Below the pieces are notes generated by a model. That model ran no database searches, was not told where the DNA came from, and worked only from the letters and a program-made list of their open reading frames with translations. Positions 46,012-55,005 of a stretch of DNA of 64,000 nt are shown here, piece after piece; position 1 is the stretch's first letter; each line of letters starts with the position of its first letter. The position numbers and the translations under genes are program-made. The DNA comes from Metaclostridioides mangenotii (GTDB lineage: Bacteria; Bacillota; Clostridia; Peptostreptococcales; Peptostreptococcaceae), in NCBI RefSeq assembly GCF_018917235.1, contig NZ_JAHLOF010000009.1, forward strand, positions 1 to 64,000, given 5' to 3'.

Positions 46012-46236
46012 ATGAAGGCTAAAAGTTTTGTTATAAAGATTAATAAATACGTTTTAATTACTATTCTTTACTTAATATTCGGATTTAGAAATATAGAAAG
46101 TTTTGCTATTCTAACTGTTATAGTTGTCTCTAGTCTTCTTTTTGGAAACGACGATCCAAAGAGCGATGTGTATGGCGGTGATTCAGATTGTGGCCATCAC
46201 AACTGCGGTCATCATGGAGATGGTTGCGATCATTAA
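46012..46236 (+). CDS. Small membrane protein with His/Cys-rich tail
   Basis: The 74-residue protein has two hydrophobic segments (about 8-25 and 29-44) followed by an acidic linker and the tail DCGHHNCGHHGDGCDH, rich in possible metal ligands. The RBS is GGAGGAAG before ATG. I do not recognise a family. It sits in the lysogeny transcript between the repressor and fic, so it may be an accessory (moron-type) gene; metal binding is inferred from residues only. Confidence 0.55.
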   Translation: MKAKSFVIKINKYVLITILYLIFGFRNIESFAILTVIVVSSLLFGNDDPKSDVYGGDSDCGHHNCGHHGDGCDH

Positions 46237-46260
46237 GCTTTGTATAAAGGAGAATAAGAT

Positions 46261-46311
46261 ATGAGTAGTAAGGTAAATAATAGAGGATCAATGAGAATAT
46301 GTTTTAAATAA
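46261..46311 (+). CDS. Possible 16-codon leader peptide or gene-start remnant
   Basis: An AAGGAG with good spacing precedes ATG; the product is MSSKVNNRGSMRICFK. The NRGSMR part resembles the start of tyrosine integrases (compare RANGEGSIG of the intact one), so this could be the stub of a lost integrase or a leader peptide of fic. Coding status is uncertain. Confidence 0.25.
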   Translation: MSSKVNNRGSMRICFK

Positions 46312-46326
46312 ACGTGGGGTGATTAA

Positions 46327-47028
46327 ATGAATGATAAATTTTTTGATAGATTAATAGAAACAAGAGATTTGAAAAATGCTTTGTACAGCATCTTAAAACA
46401 CAACTTCCTGTATCATTCAAATAAAATTGAAGGAAGTACATTTTCAACTGAAGCTTTAGCTCTATTAATAGATAAAAATATAGTTGAGGGAAAGCATACA
46501 CTAGATGATGTTCAAGAGACTGTAAATTCTAGTTATGCCTTTGATACAATTATTGATACTTTAGGACAAGGAATAAGTCATCGCTTCATAAAAAACTTAC
46601 ATTCAAGCCTATTTTTCAATACTACACTACACTCAAGAGGATTTTCTGGGATATATAAAACTATTCCTAATATGATCCTTGGAACAGATATTAAATTAGC
46701 TCAACCATTTGAAGTCGAACCGCTACTTGATGAATTATTTGAATGGTACTATAACCTTGATAAAGTGACATTAGAGAATGTATCTGAGTTCCATTATAGA
46801 TTTGAACGTATACACCCATTTCAGGATGGTAACGGACGTATAGGAAGATTCTTAATGCTTAAACAAATGCTAGAGAATAATCTACCGCTTAAAATAGTAT
46901 CTTGGGATAATGAGGATTTATATAGAAGTTCTTTAGCTTCATCTAAAATAGGTGACTACTCTCCCCTAATTGCATATATAAATAACTTGGATGATTTTAA
47001 AGAAGCGTATAAGGAGTATTGGATATAA
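46327..47028 (+). CDS. Fic-family AMPylation-type protein
   Basis: The 233-residue protein has the complete Fic catalytic loop HPFQDGNGRIGR (163-174). The N-terminal SNKIEGS (31-37) matches the autoinhibitory (S/T)xxxE(G/N) helix, so it is probably self-inhibited. Fic enzymes usually transfer AMP to hydroxyl groups of proteins. It is 17 bases upstream of the integrase gene and the two form a module, of which a decayed copy lies at 25960-26280. Confidence 0.9.
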   Translation: MNDKFFDRLIETRDLKNALYSILKHNFLYHSNKIEGSTFSTEALALLIDKNIVEGKHTLDDVQETVNSSYAFDTIIDTLGQGISHRFIKNLHSSLFFNTTLHSRGFSGIYKTIPNMILGTDIKLAQPFEVEPLLDELFEWYYNLDKVTLENVSEFHYRFERIHPFQDGNGRIGRFLMLKQMLENNLPLKIVSWDNEDLYRSSLASSKIGDYSPLIAYINNLDDFKEAYKEYWI

Positions 47029-47045
47029 AAGCGAGGTGATAACTT

Positions 47046-48215
47046 ATGGCCAAACGTGCAAACGGAGAAGGTTCTATCGGTAAATATAAAAATGGATGGC
47101 GCTCAAAAATTAATATTGGGTATGATGAGGATGGAAAAGTAATCCGAAAAGAATTCTATGGTAAGACTCAAAAAGAAGTTAAAGAAAAGTTAGATGAGTT
47201 TAGAAAGAATAATCTTTTAGACTACAATATCGATAATGATAAGCTTACTCTAGCTCAATGGTTTTATATATGGTTATGGGAATTTAAGAAAAGAGAAATA
47301 AAACCTAACACTTTTGATAGTTATCATAATGTATATAAAAACTATATAGATAATAACGCTATAGGTAATATCGAATTAAAGAAATTTAGAAACACTCACC
47401 TACAGAAGTATTATAATAATCTATATGATAATGGTTTAAACGTAAGTACTATAAAGCATATCAATAAAAGACTTAAAACTTGTTTAAATGAAGCTTATAA
47501 GCAAGGATATATAGATCGCAACTATTGTTCTATGGTTACACTACCTAAGGATATAAGTAAGGAACAACGCAAGACTGAAGTATTAACACTTGAACAGCAA
47601 CAAAGGTTTATAGACGCTATAAAAGGTCATAAACTAGAAATGTTATTCTTAGTAGCTATAAGTACAGGGTTAAGACGAGGTGAATTATTAGGACTTAAAT
47701 GGTCTGATATAGACTTTGATAATTGCTCGTTGACTGTTCATAGAACATTACAGAAAGTTCCCATGTATGAGACAAATGGAAATAAGATTTATACTATAGT
47801 AGAACATGAGCCTAAGACAGATAATTCAATTAGAACTATCCCGCTACCTAATGATATTCTAATAAGATTAAGGGAATATAAAAAAGAACAAAATACTAAG
47901 ATATTAAAAATGGGCGAATTATATCAAAAGAATGATTATGTATTTGCTGATGATCTTGGCCAACCAATTAATCATCAAAGGCCTAAAGATAATTTAAGAG
48001 CGGTATTAAAAAAGCTTGATATTGAACCCATTAAATTTCATGGTCTAAGGAAGACTTATGCTACAAGGTTATTTGAAAATGACGTTCCTCCTAAAACTGT
48101 ACAGGCCCTTATGGGTCATAGCGATATAAGTATTACTATGAATATATATACTGAGGTTATGGAAGAAAAGAAATATGAAGCGGTAAATACATTAAATAAC
48201 ATATTTAGATTATAA
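47046..48215 (+). CDS. int: Tyrosine recombinase integrase of the element
   Basis: The 389-residue protein has an N-terminal AP2-like arm-binding domain (GSIGKYKNGWRSKINIGYDE), a SAM-like core-binding domain (about 65-165) and a catalytic domain with Arg210 (STGLRRGELLG), His332 and Arg335 (FHGLRKTYAT), His358 (MGHSD) and nucleophile Tyr368 (MNIYTEVM). All catalytic residues are present, so it should be active. It lies 146 bases from the serS 3' end, the inferred attachment site. Confidence 0.95.
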   Translation: MAKRANGEGSIGKYKNGWRSKINIGYDEDGKVIRKEFYGKTQKEVKEKLDEFRKNNLLDYNIDNDKLTLAQWFYIWLWEFKKREIKPNTFDSYHNVYKNYIDNNAIGNIELKKFRNTHLQKYYNNLYDNGLNVSTIKHINKRLKTCLNEAYKQGYIDRNYCSMVTLPKDISKEQRKTEVLTLEQQQRFIDAIKGHKLEMLFLVAISTGLRRGELLGLKWSDIDFDNCSLTVHRTLQKVPMYETNGNKIYTIVEHEPKTDNSIRTIPLPNDILIRLREYKKEQNTKILKMGELYQKNDYVFADDLGQPINHQRPKDNLRAVLKKLDIEPIKFHGLRKTYATRLFENDVPPKTVQALMGHSDISITMNIYTEVMEEKKYEAVNTLNNIFRL

Positions 48216-48216
48216 A

Positions 48217-48257
48217 TAAGACCCTCAACTTAATTAGCTGAAGGTCTATTTTTTTAT
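48217..48257 (+). terminator. Terminator after the integrase gene
   Basis: AGACCCTCAACTT and AGCTGAAGGTCT form a stem followed by ATTTTTTT. It belongs to the same hairpin family as 28851-28891. Confidence 0.8.
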
Positions 48258-48280
48258 ATTTTTATATATGTTTTTATTCT

Positions 48281-48300
48281 AGAGGGGGTATAAAGGGGGT
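48281..48300. repeat. G-tract pair near the right end of the element
   Basis: AGAGGGGGTATAAAGGGGGT resembles the pair of six-G runs at 29128-29151 near the left end. It lies between the integrase and the attachment site. Confidence 0.45.
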
Positions 48301-48360
48301 ATTTACATCTTAAACAGATATGTTCCCAGCTCCATATCCTCCATATTTCAATAGTCGATC

Positions 48361-48393
48361 CTACTTCTTAGTAATTTCAGTCATTCCACCCAT
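48361..48393. repeat. Candidate right attachment site within the serS 3' end
   Basis: The last 33 bases of serS recur at 28983-29015 with two mismatches. Element insertion here leaves serS intact, as with many integrases that use the 3' ends of conserved genes. Confidence 0.7.
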
Positions 48394-49644
48394 GTATGGT
48401 TGAAGAGCTTTAGGTATCTTTATAGTACCTTCAGCAGTTAAATTATTTTCTAAAAATGCGATAAGCATTCTAGGAGGGGCAACAACTGTATTGTTTAAAG
48501 TATGTGCAAAATATTTACCATTTTCACCGTTTACACGTATTTTTAATCTACGAGCTTGAGCATCACCTAAGTTTGAACAGCTTCCGACTTCAAAGTATTT
48601 TTGTTGTCTTGGTGACCAAGCTTCGACATCAACAGATTTTACCTTAAGATCTGCTAGGTCTCCTGAGCAACACTCAAGTGTTCTAACAGGTATGTCTAAA
48701 GTTCTAAAGAAATCTACTGTATTTTGCCATAATTTATCGTACCACATTGGACTCTCTTTAGGCTCACATACTACTATCATCTCTTGTTTTTCGAATTGAT
48801 GTATTCTGTAAACTCCTCTTTCTTCAATTCCGTGAGCTCCTTTTTCTTTTCTGAAACATGGAGAATAACTTGTAAGTGTTTGTGGTAAAGTGTCCTCAGG
48901 AAGTATTGTGTCAATAAATTTACCTATCATTGAATGTTCACTTGTTCCTATTAGATAAAGGTCTTCTCCTTCTATCTTGTACATCATAGCATCCATCTCT
49001 GCAAAACTCATAACCCCTGTAACAACCTCACTTCTTATCATAAATGGTGGAATACAATAAGTAAATCCACGGTTTATCATAAAGTCTCTTGCATAAGAAG
49101 TAACAGCTGAGTGTAGTCTAGCGATATCTCCCATTAAATAATAAAATCCGCTACCAGCAACTTTTCTAGCACTGTCTAAGTCAATACCATTAAACATTTC
49201 CATTATATCTGTGTGATATGGAACTTCGAACTCTGGAACAATAGGTTCACCAAAACGTTCAACTTCAACATTTTCACTATCATCTTTACCGATTGGAACA
49301 CTATCGTCTATAATGTTTGGAATAGTCATCATGATAGTTTTGATTTTTTCTTGAAGCTCGCCTTCTTTTGCTTCTAAATCAGCCAATTTTCCTGAAGCTT
49401 CTGTAACTTTTTTCTTCATTTCTTCTGCTTCATCTTTTTTACCTTGTGCCATTAAGCCACCGATCTCTTTAGAAATTCTGTTTCTATCAGCTCTTAAGTC
49501 ATCAGCTTGAGGTTTTATATCTCTTAGCTCTAAATCTAAAGCTATTACCTCATCGACTAAAGCAAGTTTGTTTTCTTGAAATTTTTTCTTAATGTTTTTC
49601 TTAACAATGTCAGGATTTTCTCTTACAAATCTTAAATCTAACAT
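48361..49644 (-). CDS. serS: Seryl-tRNA synthetase
   Basis: The 427-residue class II synthetase has an N-terminal antiparallel coiled-coil (about 25-110) that grips tRNA-Ser, motif 2 (SPCFRKEKGAHG then GVYRIHQFEKQE) and motif 3 (NTVVAPPRMLIAFLENN). It charges tRNA-Ser in the cytosol. Expression is controlled by the T-box leader directly upstream. Its last bases serve as the inferred attachment site of the element to its left. Confidence 0.97.
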   Translation of the reverse strand: MLDLRFVRENPDIVKKNIKKKFQENKLALVDEVIALDLELRDIKPQADDLRADRNRISKEIGGLMAQGKKDEAEEMKKKVTEASGKLADLEAKEGELQEKIKTIMMTIPNIIDDSVPIGKDDSENVEVERFGEPIVPEFEVPYHTDIMEMFNGIDLDSARKVAGSGFYYLMGDIARLHSAVTSYARDFMINRGFTYCIPPFMIRSEVVTGVMSFAEMDAMMYKIEGEDLYLIGTSEHSMIGKFIDTILPEDTLPQTLTSYSPCFRKEKGAHGIEERGVYRIHQFEKQEMIVVCEPKESPMWYDKLWQNTVDFFRTLDIPVRTLECCSGDLADLKVKSVDVEAWSPRQQKYFEVGSCSNLGDAQARRLKIRVNGENGKYFAHTLNNTVVAPPRMLIAFLENNLTAEGTIKIPKALQPYMGGMTEITKK

Positions 49645-49689
49645 ATTTTATCCTCCTTAAAAAAATAATTATTATATTATAATATCAAA

Positions 49690-49932
49690 AAAACCCTCCG
49701 CCCCATGTATAAACATGGGACGGAAGGTTCCGCGTTGCCACCCAAATTGTAAACTAAAATAGTTTACCTCTCGAAAAGTAATATAAAGGATACTAACCTT
49801 CAGCTTTCACTGACAGCTCCAAAAGTGGATGGATTTATCCTTTCACCGATTCTCACCAACCATCGGCTCTCTGAAGAAATCTATAAATCGTAGCTTTTAT
49901 CATCACTGGTTCTTCTAATTATATATTATTAA
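49690..49932 (-). ncRNA. T-box riboswitch of serS
   Basis: On the minus strand the leader has a stem I with AGAGAG and GGTTGGTGAGAA elements, a candidate specifier TCC (Ser) at 49829-49827 in ATCCACTTTTGGAGC, and the T-box sequence GGGTGGCAACGCGG (49743-49730). The terminator has arms AACCTTCCGTCCCATG and CATGGGGCGGAGGGTT and a T-run (49730-49687). Uncharged tRNA-Ser would stabilise the antiterminator and allow serS transcription. The specifier choice is my reading of the loop. Confidence 0.93.
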
Positions 49933-50055
49933 CCGCTTGTATTCAAGCATTTTAGGGAAATGTTATCATAATTTTCCAATTTCTAAATATATATAATTTT
50001 TTAATATATTATAAAAGATTATGGCCAATTTATTAAAAAATATAACTAATATACA

Positions 50056-50421
50056 TTATTTTTTATCAACGAGTTGAATTTCATAACCATTTGGATCTTT
50101 TATAAAGAAGAAACTTACATCTGGATTAGGAGAAATTGGGCCCCTAATTACATCAATATTCTTTTTATTCATAATATCGAGAGCACTTTCTTGTGATTCA
50201 ACAAAAAATCCAATAGTCGTATCTTCACTAGGCTTTACACTTGTATAATTCCTATTATAAACAAGTTCTATTTTAGGTTCGTCTTTCTCCCCTAACATAG
50301 CAAACTCCGTTCCATCAGGTGTATCAAAGCGCTCTGAAATTTTAAGCCCTATTACTTCATTATAAAACTTTAAAGATTCTTCCATATTATTTACATTTAT
50401 TGTTACCCAACATAAATTCAT
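50056..50421 (-). CDS. VOC-family (glyoxalase/bleomycin-resistance fold) protein
   Basis: The 121-residue protein has two beta-alpha-beta-beta-beta modules: WVTINVNNMEESLKFYNEVI at the start and FFFIKDPNGYEIQLVDK at the end, with the terminal Glu typical of the metal site (DPNGYEIQL). Members include glyoxalase I, dioxygenases and antibiotic-binding proteins; the substrate is unknown. It stands alone, with no regulator or terminator evident. Confidence 0.85.
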   Translation of the reverse strand: MNLCWVTINVNNMEESLKFYNEVIGLKISERFDTPDGTEFAMLGEKDEPKIELVYNRNYTSVKPSEDTTIGFFVESQESALDIMNKKNIDVIRGPISPNPDVSFFFIKDPNGYEIQLVDKK

Positions 50422-50528
50422 TATTAATCCCCCTTTTTTGTGTATTTTTTATATTAACTCTTATAATCTAAATATAATTTAGATTATTTAATTTAGTAAA
50501 ATAATTTTTATCATTAACTGAAGCTAAG

Positions 50529-51806
50529 TTAGTTTTTTATATTTGTATTTGTATAACGATTTGTATTACCTCTGATCATCACTAAATATAAGACTAAAGC
50601 AATAATTATTGAAAACGACAAAAACATATACATTTTACTGTATCCAATGCTTGTTGCAATTATGCCAGCTAAAACGGATCCAACTCCAATTCCTCCATCA
50701 AAACCATTAAAAAAAGTTGCATTAGCAGCTCCAATATTTTCTTTAGGCGCATTTAATACAGACATAGTTTGAAGACTCGATTGGGTTGCTCCAAATCCAA
50801 TTCCATATAGAATACCACTTATAGAAAACAATAACAAACTATTAGCATTAACAAGTACCATTAAACCAACAAACAGAAATATAAGCCCTGGTAGTACCAC
50901 TATATCAAACCCATGTTTGTCAATCATCTTTCCAAAAAAAGGTCTAGAAATCAAAAGAGATACCGCGTAGACTGCAAAATATATTCCTACATTATCTATA
51001 CCTAGATTACTTGCATATATAGATATAAATCCTACTATAGATCCATAAGTAATAGTTATAAGAAACATGACTATCGCAGGGGCAAAAGCACTTCTTTCAA
51101 AGAAGATCATTTTAGCTTTTTTATTTTTTTGAACATTATTTTTATCTTCTATATACTCTTCCTTTATATGACCTAATTTATCATTACATAAATCTTCATT
51201 AAGATAGCTTTCTTTTAAATTAACATTATCTATTTTTTTGTACTTTATTTTGAATGCTAAAATAAATGCTGCGATTGTCAATGCGGATGATACGATTGAT
51301 ACAATCTTAATGTTGTAATCTGAAATTAATTTTAAACCAATTGAGGGAGCTATTGCCATTGCTAAGCTACTTGAAAGACTAAAATATCCCATACCTTCTC
51401 CAAACCTATTTTTAGGAATGGTATCAGAAGCTACTGTATTACTAGATGTACTTGAGATTCCCCATCCAAATCCATGTATAAATCTAATAAAAAATATAAC
51501 AGAAACTAATCTTATCCAACCATATGAAATAGTTGCTAAAATGACAATACACAATCCAGTGAAAAATACACCTTGTCTACCGTATTTATCTAATGCTACT
51601 CCAGCAAAAGGTCGTATTATAATTGATGCAATAGTTGAAAGACCAGCTATCCATCCAATAATTGAATCTGCTGCTCCTAGACTTTTAACGTAAACAGGCA
51701 ATACAGGTAGCAGCATTTGGAAGCTTGAAAATATCAATAGGTTTATAATCAAAATCATAAAAAATTTCTTAGTCCAAATAGTATTCGTTTCTTTATATAT
51801 TTCCAT
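50529..51806 (-). CDS. MFS drug-efflux-type transporter
   Basis: The 425-residue protein has 12 hydrophobic segments with a charged central loop (about 195-235). The stretch PFAGVALDKYGRQGVFFTGL after helix 2 is the MFS motif A, repeated weakly as SRPFFGKMIDKHGFD in the second half. The substrate is unknown. It lies 91 bases downstream of a MarR regulator in the same orientation, which suggests MarR-controlled efflux. Confidence 0.88.
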   Translation of the reverse strand: MEIYKETNTIWTKKFFMILIINLLIFSSFQMLLPVLPVYVKSLGAADSIIGWIAGLSTIASIIIRPFAGVALDKYGRQGVFFTGLCIVILATISYGWIRLVSVIFFIRFIHGFGWGISSTSSNTVASDTIPKNRFGEGMGYFSLSSSLAMAIAPSIGLKLISDYNIKIVSIVSSALTIAAFILAFKIKYKKIDNVNLKESYLNEDLCNDKLGHIKEEYIEDKNNVQKNKKAKMIFFERSAFAPAIVMFLITITYGSIVGFISIYASNLGIDNVGIYFAVYAVSLLISRPFFGKMIDKHGFDIVVLPGLIFLFVGLMVLVNANSLLLFSISGILYGIGFGATQSSLQTMSVLNAPKENIGAANATFFNGFDGGIGVGSVLAGIIATSIGYSKMYMFLSFSIIIALVLYLVMIRGNTNRYTNTNIKN

Positions 51807-51896
51807 TTTATCACTTCCATTTAATATATAACATAAAAAACTTCATTTAAATAATATACTATTTAATTTACATATACTATAATGAAGAACTTATAT

Positions 51897-52343
51897 TTAA
51901 TAATCTGTATTAGAATTAAGCTTTATCTTCTCACTGTGTACATTCTTAAGTATTTTATTTAAAAGTTTAACACTATTATCTACTTCATCTATAGATAAAT
52001 CCTGCATTGCGACGTTGACAACTTCCATAAAACTTTTCTGTATCATAGGGGCAACTTCCCTACCTTTTTCTGTTAGATATAACATATCTGATCTCTTATC
52101 ATTTTCATCTTTAACTTTTTTTATGTAACCAATCTCAACTAAACTTTTTATTGCTTTCGCTGTAGTAGATTTTCCGATATATAAATGCTCACTAAGTTCT
52201 TTTTGAGTTATACCTTCATTTATAGATACAACATAAAAAAAATCTTGTTGTCCACTTCTTATTGGTAAATCTTTTAACTTTAAATTTACTAAACTATCCA
52301 TGTTCCTATATATTGCTGCGTTTAATTTTCCTATTGACTCCAC
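51897..52343 (-). CDS. MarR-family transcriptional regulator
   Basis: This is 148 residues from GTG at 52343, six bases after AGGAGG; an upstream ATG (52373) lies within the operator. The winged helix includes ITQKELSEHLYIGKSTTAKA and a KVKDENDKRSDMLYLTEKG wing, the MarR signature. It probably represses itself and the MFS pump through the repeated sites at 52359-52413, with release by a small-molecule ligand. Confidence 0.9.
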   Translation of the reverse strand: MESIGKLNAAIYRNMDSLVNLKLKDLPIRSGQQDFFYVVSINEGITQKELSEHLYIGKSTTAKAIKSLVEIGYIKKVKDENDKRSDMLYLTEKGREVAPMIQKSFMEVVNVAMQDLSIDEVDNSVKLLNKILKNVHSEKIKLNSNTDY

Positions 52344-52358
52344 TTTAACCCTCCTAAC

Positions 52359-52413
52359 TAGTTTCATTTGCAACTAACCTCAGTTTAACACCATTTAGTT
52401 TCATTTGCAACTA
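52359..52413 (-). promoter_or_regulatory. Duplicated MarR operators
   Basis: TAGTTTCATTTGCAACTA occurs identically at 52359-52376 and 52396-52413 and is itself an interrupted palindrome (TAGTT...AACTA). A further ATTAGTTACTAAT lies upstream. On the minus strand TTGCAA, a 17-base spacer and TAAACT make a promoter that overlaps the sites. Confidence 0.75.
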
Positions 52414-52706
52414 ATTTCGCTTATATATCTAAAATTAGTTACTAATTTTTTACTTTTTTGATATATTTGTTACTAATTTTACTACTTTTATTTTTATAGA
52501 TAATATTACAAAACTAGAAAATTTATGGAAATTTTATATTAAAAAATAAGTTATTTCAATATTTTAATTTGTTTTTTATAAATTCCTTGAGTTGTGAATA
52601 ATCAAAAATAATTGTAATAATAGAGTATTTATTGTATAATAAATTGTAACCAAATTGTAACTTTCTTACAATTAAGGGTAATATGTGAATTTAATGGGAG
52701 GTAAAA
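52414..52706. other. Intergenic region between marR and the cell-wall protein gene
   Basis: It contains the marR upstream sites and the promoter region of the cell-wall gene, including TTGTAACTTTCTTAC-like sequence near 52653 and the RBS GGGAGG. No gene is seen. Confidence 0.4.
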
Positions 52707-53930
52707 ATGAAGGTGAAACAAAAGTTATTTGCTTTAGGATTATCTTTTTCGATAGTATTAGCTACTGTTCCTAGTATAAATGCACTATCCAGTATAAATA
52801 CTATACAGGGCGCAGACAGATATGAAACTGCAGCACTTATTGCTGATAAACAAGAGTATACTACTGCTATTTTAGTAAACTCTGACAACAGCTTGGCAGA
52901 CGGTTTAAGTGCAAGTGGTTTAGCTGGGGTTACAGATGCCCCGATACTGTTGACTAAGAAAGATAGCATACCTACTGTCACACAAGAAAGACTAAATAAT
53001 GTAGAAAAAATATACATTATAGGTGGTACAAATTCTGTAAGTTCAAAAGTTGAATCTACTTTATCTTCAAGTGGAGTTGATGTCAAAAGAATCAGTGGAT
53101 CTGACAGGATTAAAACTAGCTACAATGTTGCATCAGAAGTAAAAATAATAAAAGATATAGATAAAGTTGTTTTTACTAATGCCTACAAAGGAGAACCGGA
53201 TGCTATGAGTATATCTCCAATAGCAGCAAGAGATGGTGCTCCAATAATTCTAACGGACGGTAAAACTACTTCTTTTGATACTAAAGGCTTAGAGAGTTAT
53301 GTAATCGGTGGATCAAGCTCTATGAGTGATAAATTAGTAAGTAGTACAAATTCGACAAGAATAGGTGGTACTGACAGATTCGATACAAATAAAAAGATAA
53401 TAAATCAATTCTACAGCACTACAGGTGAATTTTACATAACAAAAGCGGATGTTCTAGTAGATGCATTAACAGGTTCTACAATCGCTAAAGAAACTCCGAT
53501 AGTATTAGTTAATACAATGTCTGATAAGAGTATCCTTAAAGGTGCAACTAAACTGACTTCACTAGGAAGTCTAGACAAAGTTACTACGAAAAGATGTATT
53601 AATGCTACAAACCCTCAAGACTTATACAATGAAGAAGTGTATAATAGTGAATTGCAGTCAATAAATGATTATAATATCAGTATGGCAACTGAAATTGATA
53701 AAGGTGAAACTCAGGCTGCTGCTTATGCAAATTCATCAAAACCAACTCTTCAAAATCTTTATGAAGAACACTTAATGGTAAATTCAGATAGTGCTAAATA
53801 TAATAAAATGACACAACTTATATCACAGATGATAAACTTAAACAACGCTTTGGCAAACAAAGATTCGCAATCTGCAGAAAATTGGTCAAACCAAATTGTT
53901 AAGACTCTTGCAGAGCTAGAAAATATGTAA
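52707..53930 (+). CDS. Cell-wall-binding protein with CWB2 repeats
   Basis: The 407-residue secreted protein has a signal peptide (MKVKQKLFALGLSFSIVLAT, cleaved near residue 26). Three cell-wall-binding type 2 repeats follow, at about 30-120, 128-210 and 215-300, each marked by DR(Y/I/F) and IIGG or VIGG (GADRYETA, YIIGGTNSV; GSDRIKTS, YVIGGSSSM; GTDRFDTN). The last 100 residues form a helical domain that may carry a distinct activity. Three such repeats anchor surface proteins to polysaccharide in Clostridioides and relatives. Confidence 0.92.
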   Translation: MKVKQKLFALGLSFSIVLATVPSINALSSINTIQGADRYETAALIADKQEYTTAILVNSDNSLADGLSASGLAGVTDAPILLTKKDSIPTVTQERLNNVEKIYIIGGTNSVSSKVESTLSSSGVDVKRISGSDRIKTSYNVASEVKIIKDIDKVVFTNAYKGEPDAMSISPIAARDGAPIILTDGKTTSFDTKGLESYVIGGSSSMSDKLVSSTNSTRIGGTDRFDTNKKIINQFYSTTGEFYITKADVLVDALTGSTIAKETPIVLVNTMSDKSILKGATKLTSLGSLDKVTTKRCINATNPQDLYNEEVYNSELQSINDYNISMATEIDKGETQAAAYANSSKPTLQNLYEEHLMVNSDSAKYNKMTQLISQMINLNNALANKDSQSAENWSNQIVKTLAELENM

Positions 53931-53988
53931 TTATAAAATAATTTAACCATTAAATCGTATTTCTCACAAAATCGATTTATTTAATTTT

Positions 53989-54022
53989 GAAGGATTAGAG
54001 TAATAACTCTAATCCTTCTTTT
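53989..54022 (+). terminator. Terminator after the cell-wall protein gene
   Basis: GAAGGATTAGAGT and ACTCTAATCCTTC form a perfect stem with an AATA loop, followed by TTTT. Confidence 0.9.
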
Positions 54023-54160
54023 AATGCTCCATACTCTACTTTATAATTTTTACTTCTATAACTCTCTAATAATCTTTAATAAAATATAATTTATTATTAA
54101 GAAAATATTAATAAATTATTATTTTATATGATTTACAATGATTTAAAAGGAGGTAATTTT

Positions 54161-54826
54161 ATGATATCAGCTATTTTAAGTCATGTTATAAGCTCGTTAA
54201 TTTTATTTATGTTTAGCTTAATTCTACTCATTCCTTTTCAGATATTTATAAAATACAAAGCTTTAAAGGAAAATTTTCAAATCAGTAAATTGCATATATT
54301 TTATGTTTCTATATTTGTATATCTTTTAATATTAATGTTTGGATTTACTGGTATTCCATCAATTCAAGAATTAATAAAATACAGTGTTACTGCATCGAAT
54401 GGTTTTTCAATTGAATATAATCAAATCAATAGTATTCCGTTTAAATGGATAAATTATGGTACTCTTACATATATCGAAAATATTATACTTTTTGTACCAC
54501 TTGGTTTTTTATCACCCTTTATTTGGGATAAATATGAGTCTATTTGGAAAACAACTTTCTTTGGATTTTCTATATCACTGTTAATCGAGTTCAGTCAATT
54601 ATTCAATTTGAGGGTATCAGATATAGATGATTTGATGATGAATACATTAGGTATACTCTTGGGTTATTATATATTTATAATTTTCAGAAAAATATTTTCA
54701 TGTTTTAGTATAGAAAATCACGAGATTAATAATAAAAATATGTCTTTAATTCTTAAAGATGAGGCAGTTTTATGTATAATTATAGCATTTTGTACGAGGA
54801 TATTCTTTAATTTTATCCTATTATAA
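54161..54826 (+). CDS. VanZ-family membrane protein
   Basis: The 221-residue protein starts at the ATG after AGGAGGTAATTTT; an upstream ATG at 54128 lacks an RBS. It has five hydrophobic segments and the VanZ-like core: NIILFVPLGFLSPFIWDKY, SLLIEFSQLFNLRVSDIDDL and NTLGILLGYYIF. VanZ proteins can raise teicoplanin or lipoglycopeptide tolerance, but most members are of unknown function. It is a single gene. Confidence 0.88.
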   Translation: MISAILSHVISSLILFMFSLILLIPFQIFIKYKALKENFQISKLHIFYVSIFVYLLILMFGFTGIPSIQELIKYSVTASNGFSIEYNQINSIPFKWINYGTLTYIENIILFVPLGFLSPFIWDKYESIWKTTFFGFSISLLIEFSQLFNLRVSDIDDLMMNTLGILLGYYIFIIFRKIFSCFSIENHEINNKNMSLILKDEAVLCIIIAFCTRIFFNFILL

Positions 54827-55005
54827 TATTTACGAAATTAGAGCTACACATAGATTAACACCTGTTCTACTACATATATTCTCTTTCATATAAACTCTCC
54901 TTTATGTAAGTATCTCTATTTAATGTACGTACTTCACATGTAAGATTAATAGTTATAATATTATAATACGATAATTTATTTATATTTTCATTAGGAGGTC
55001 ATGAA

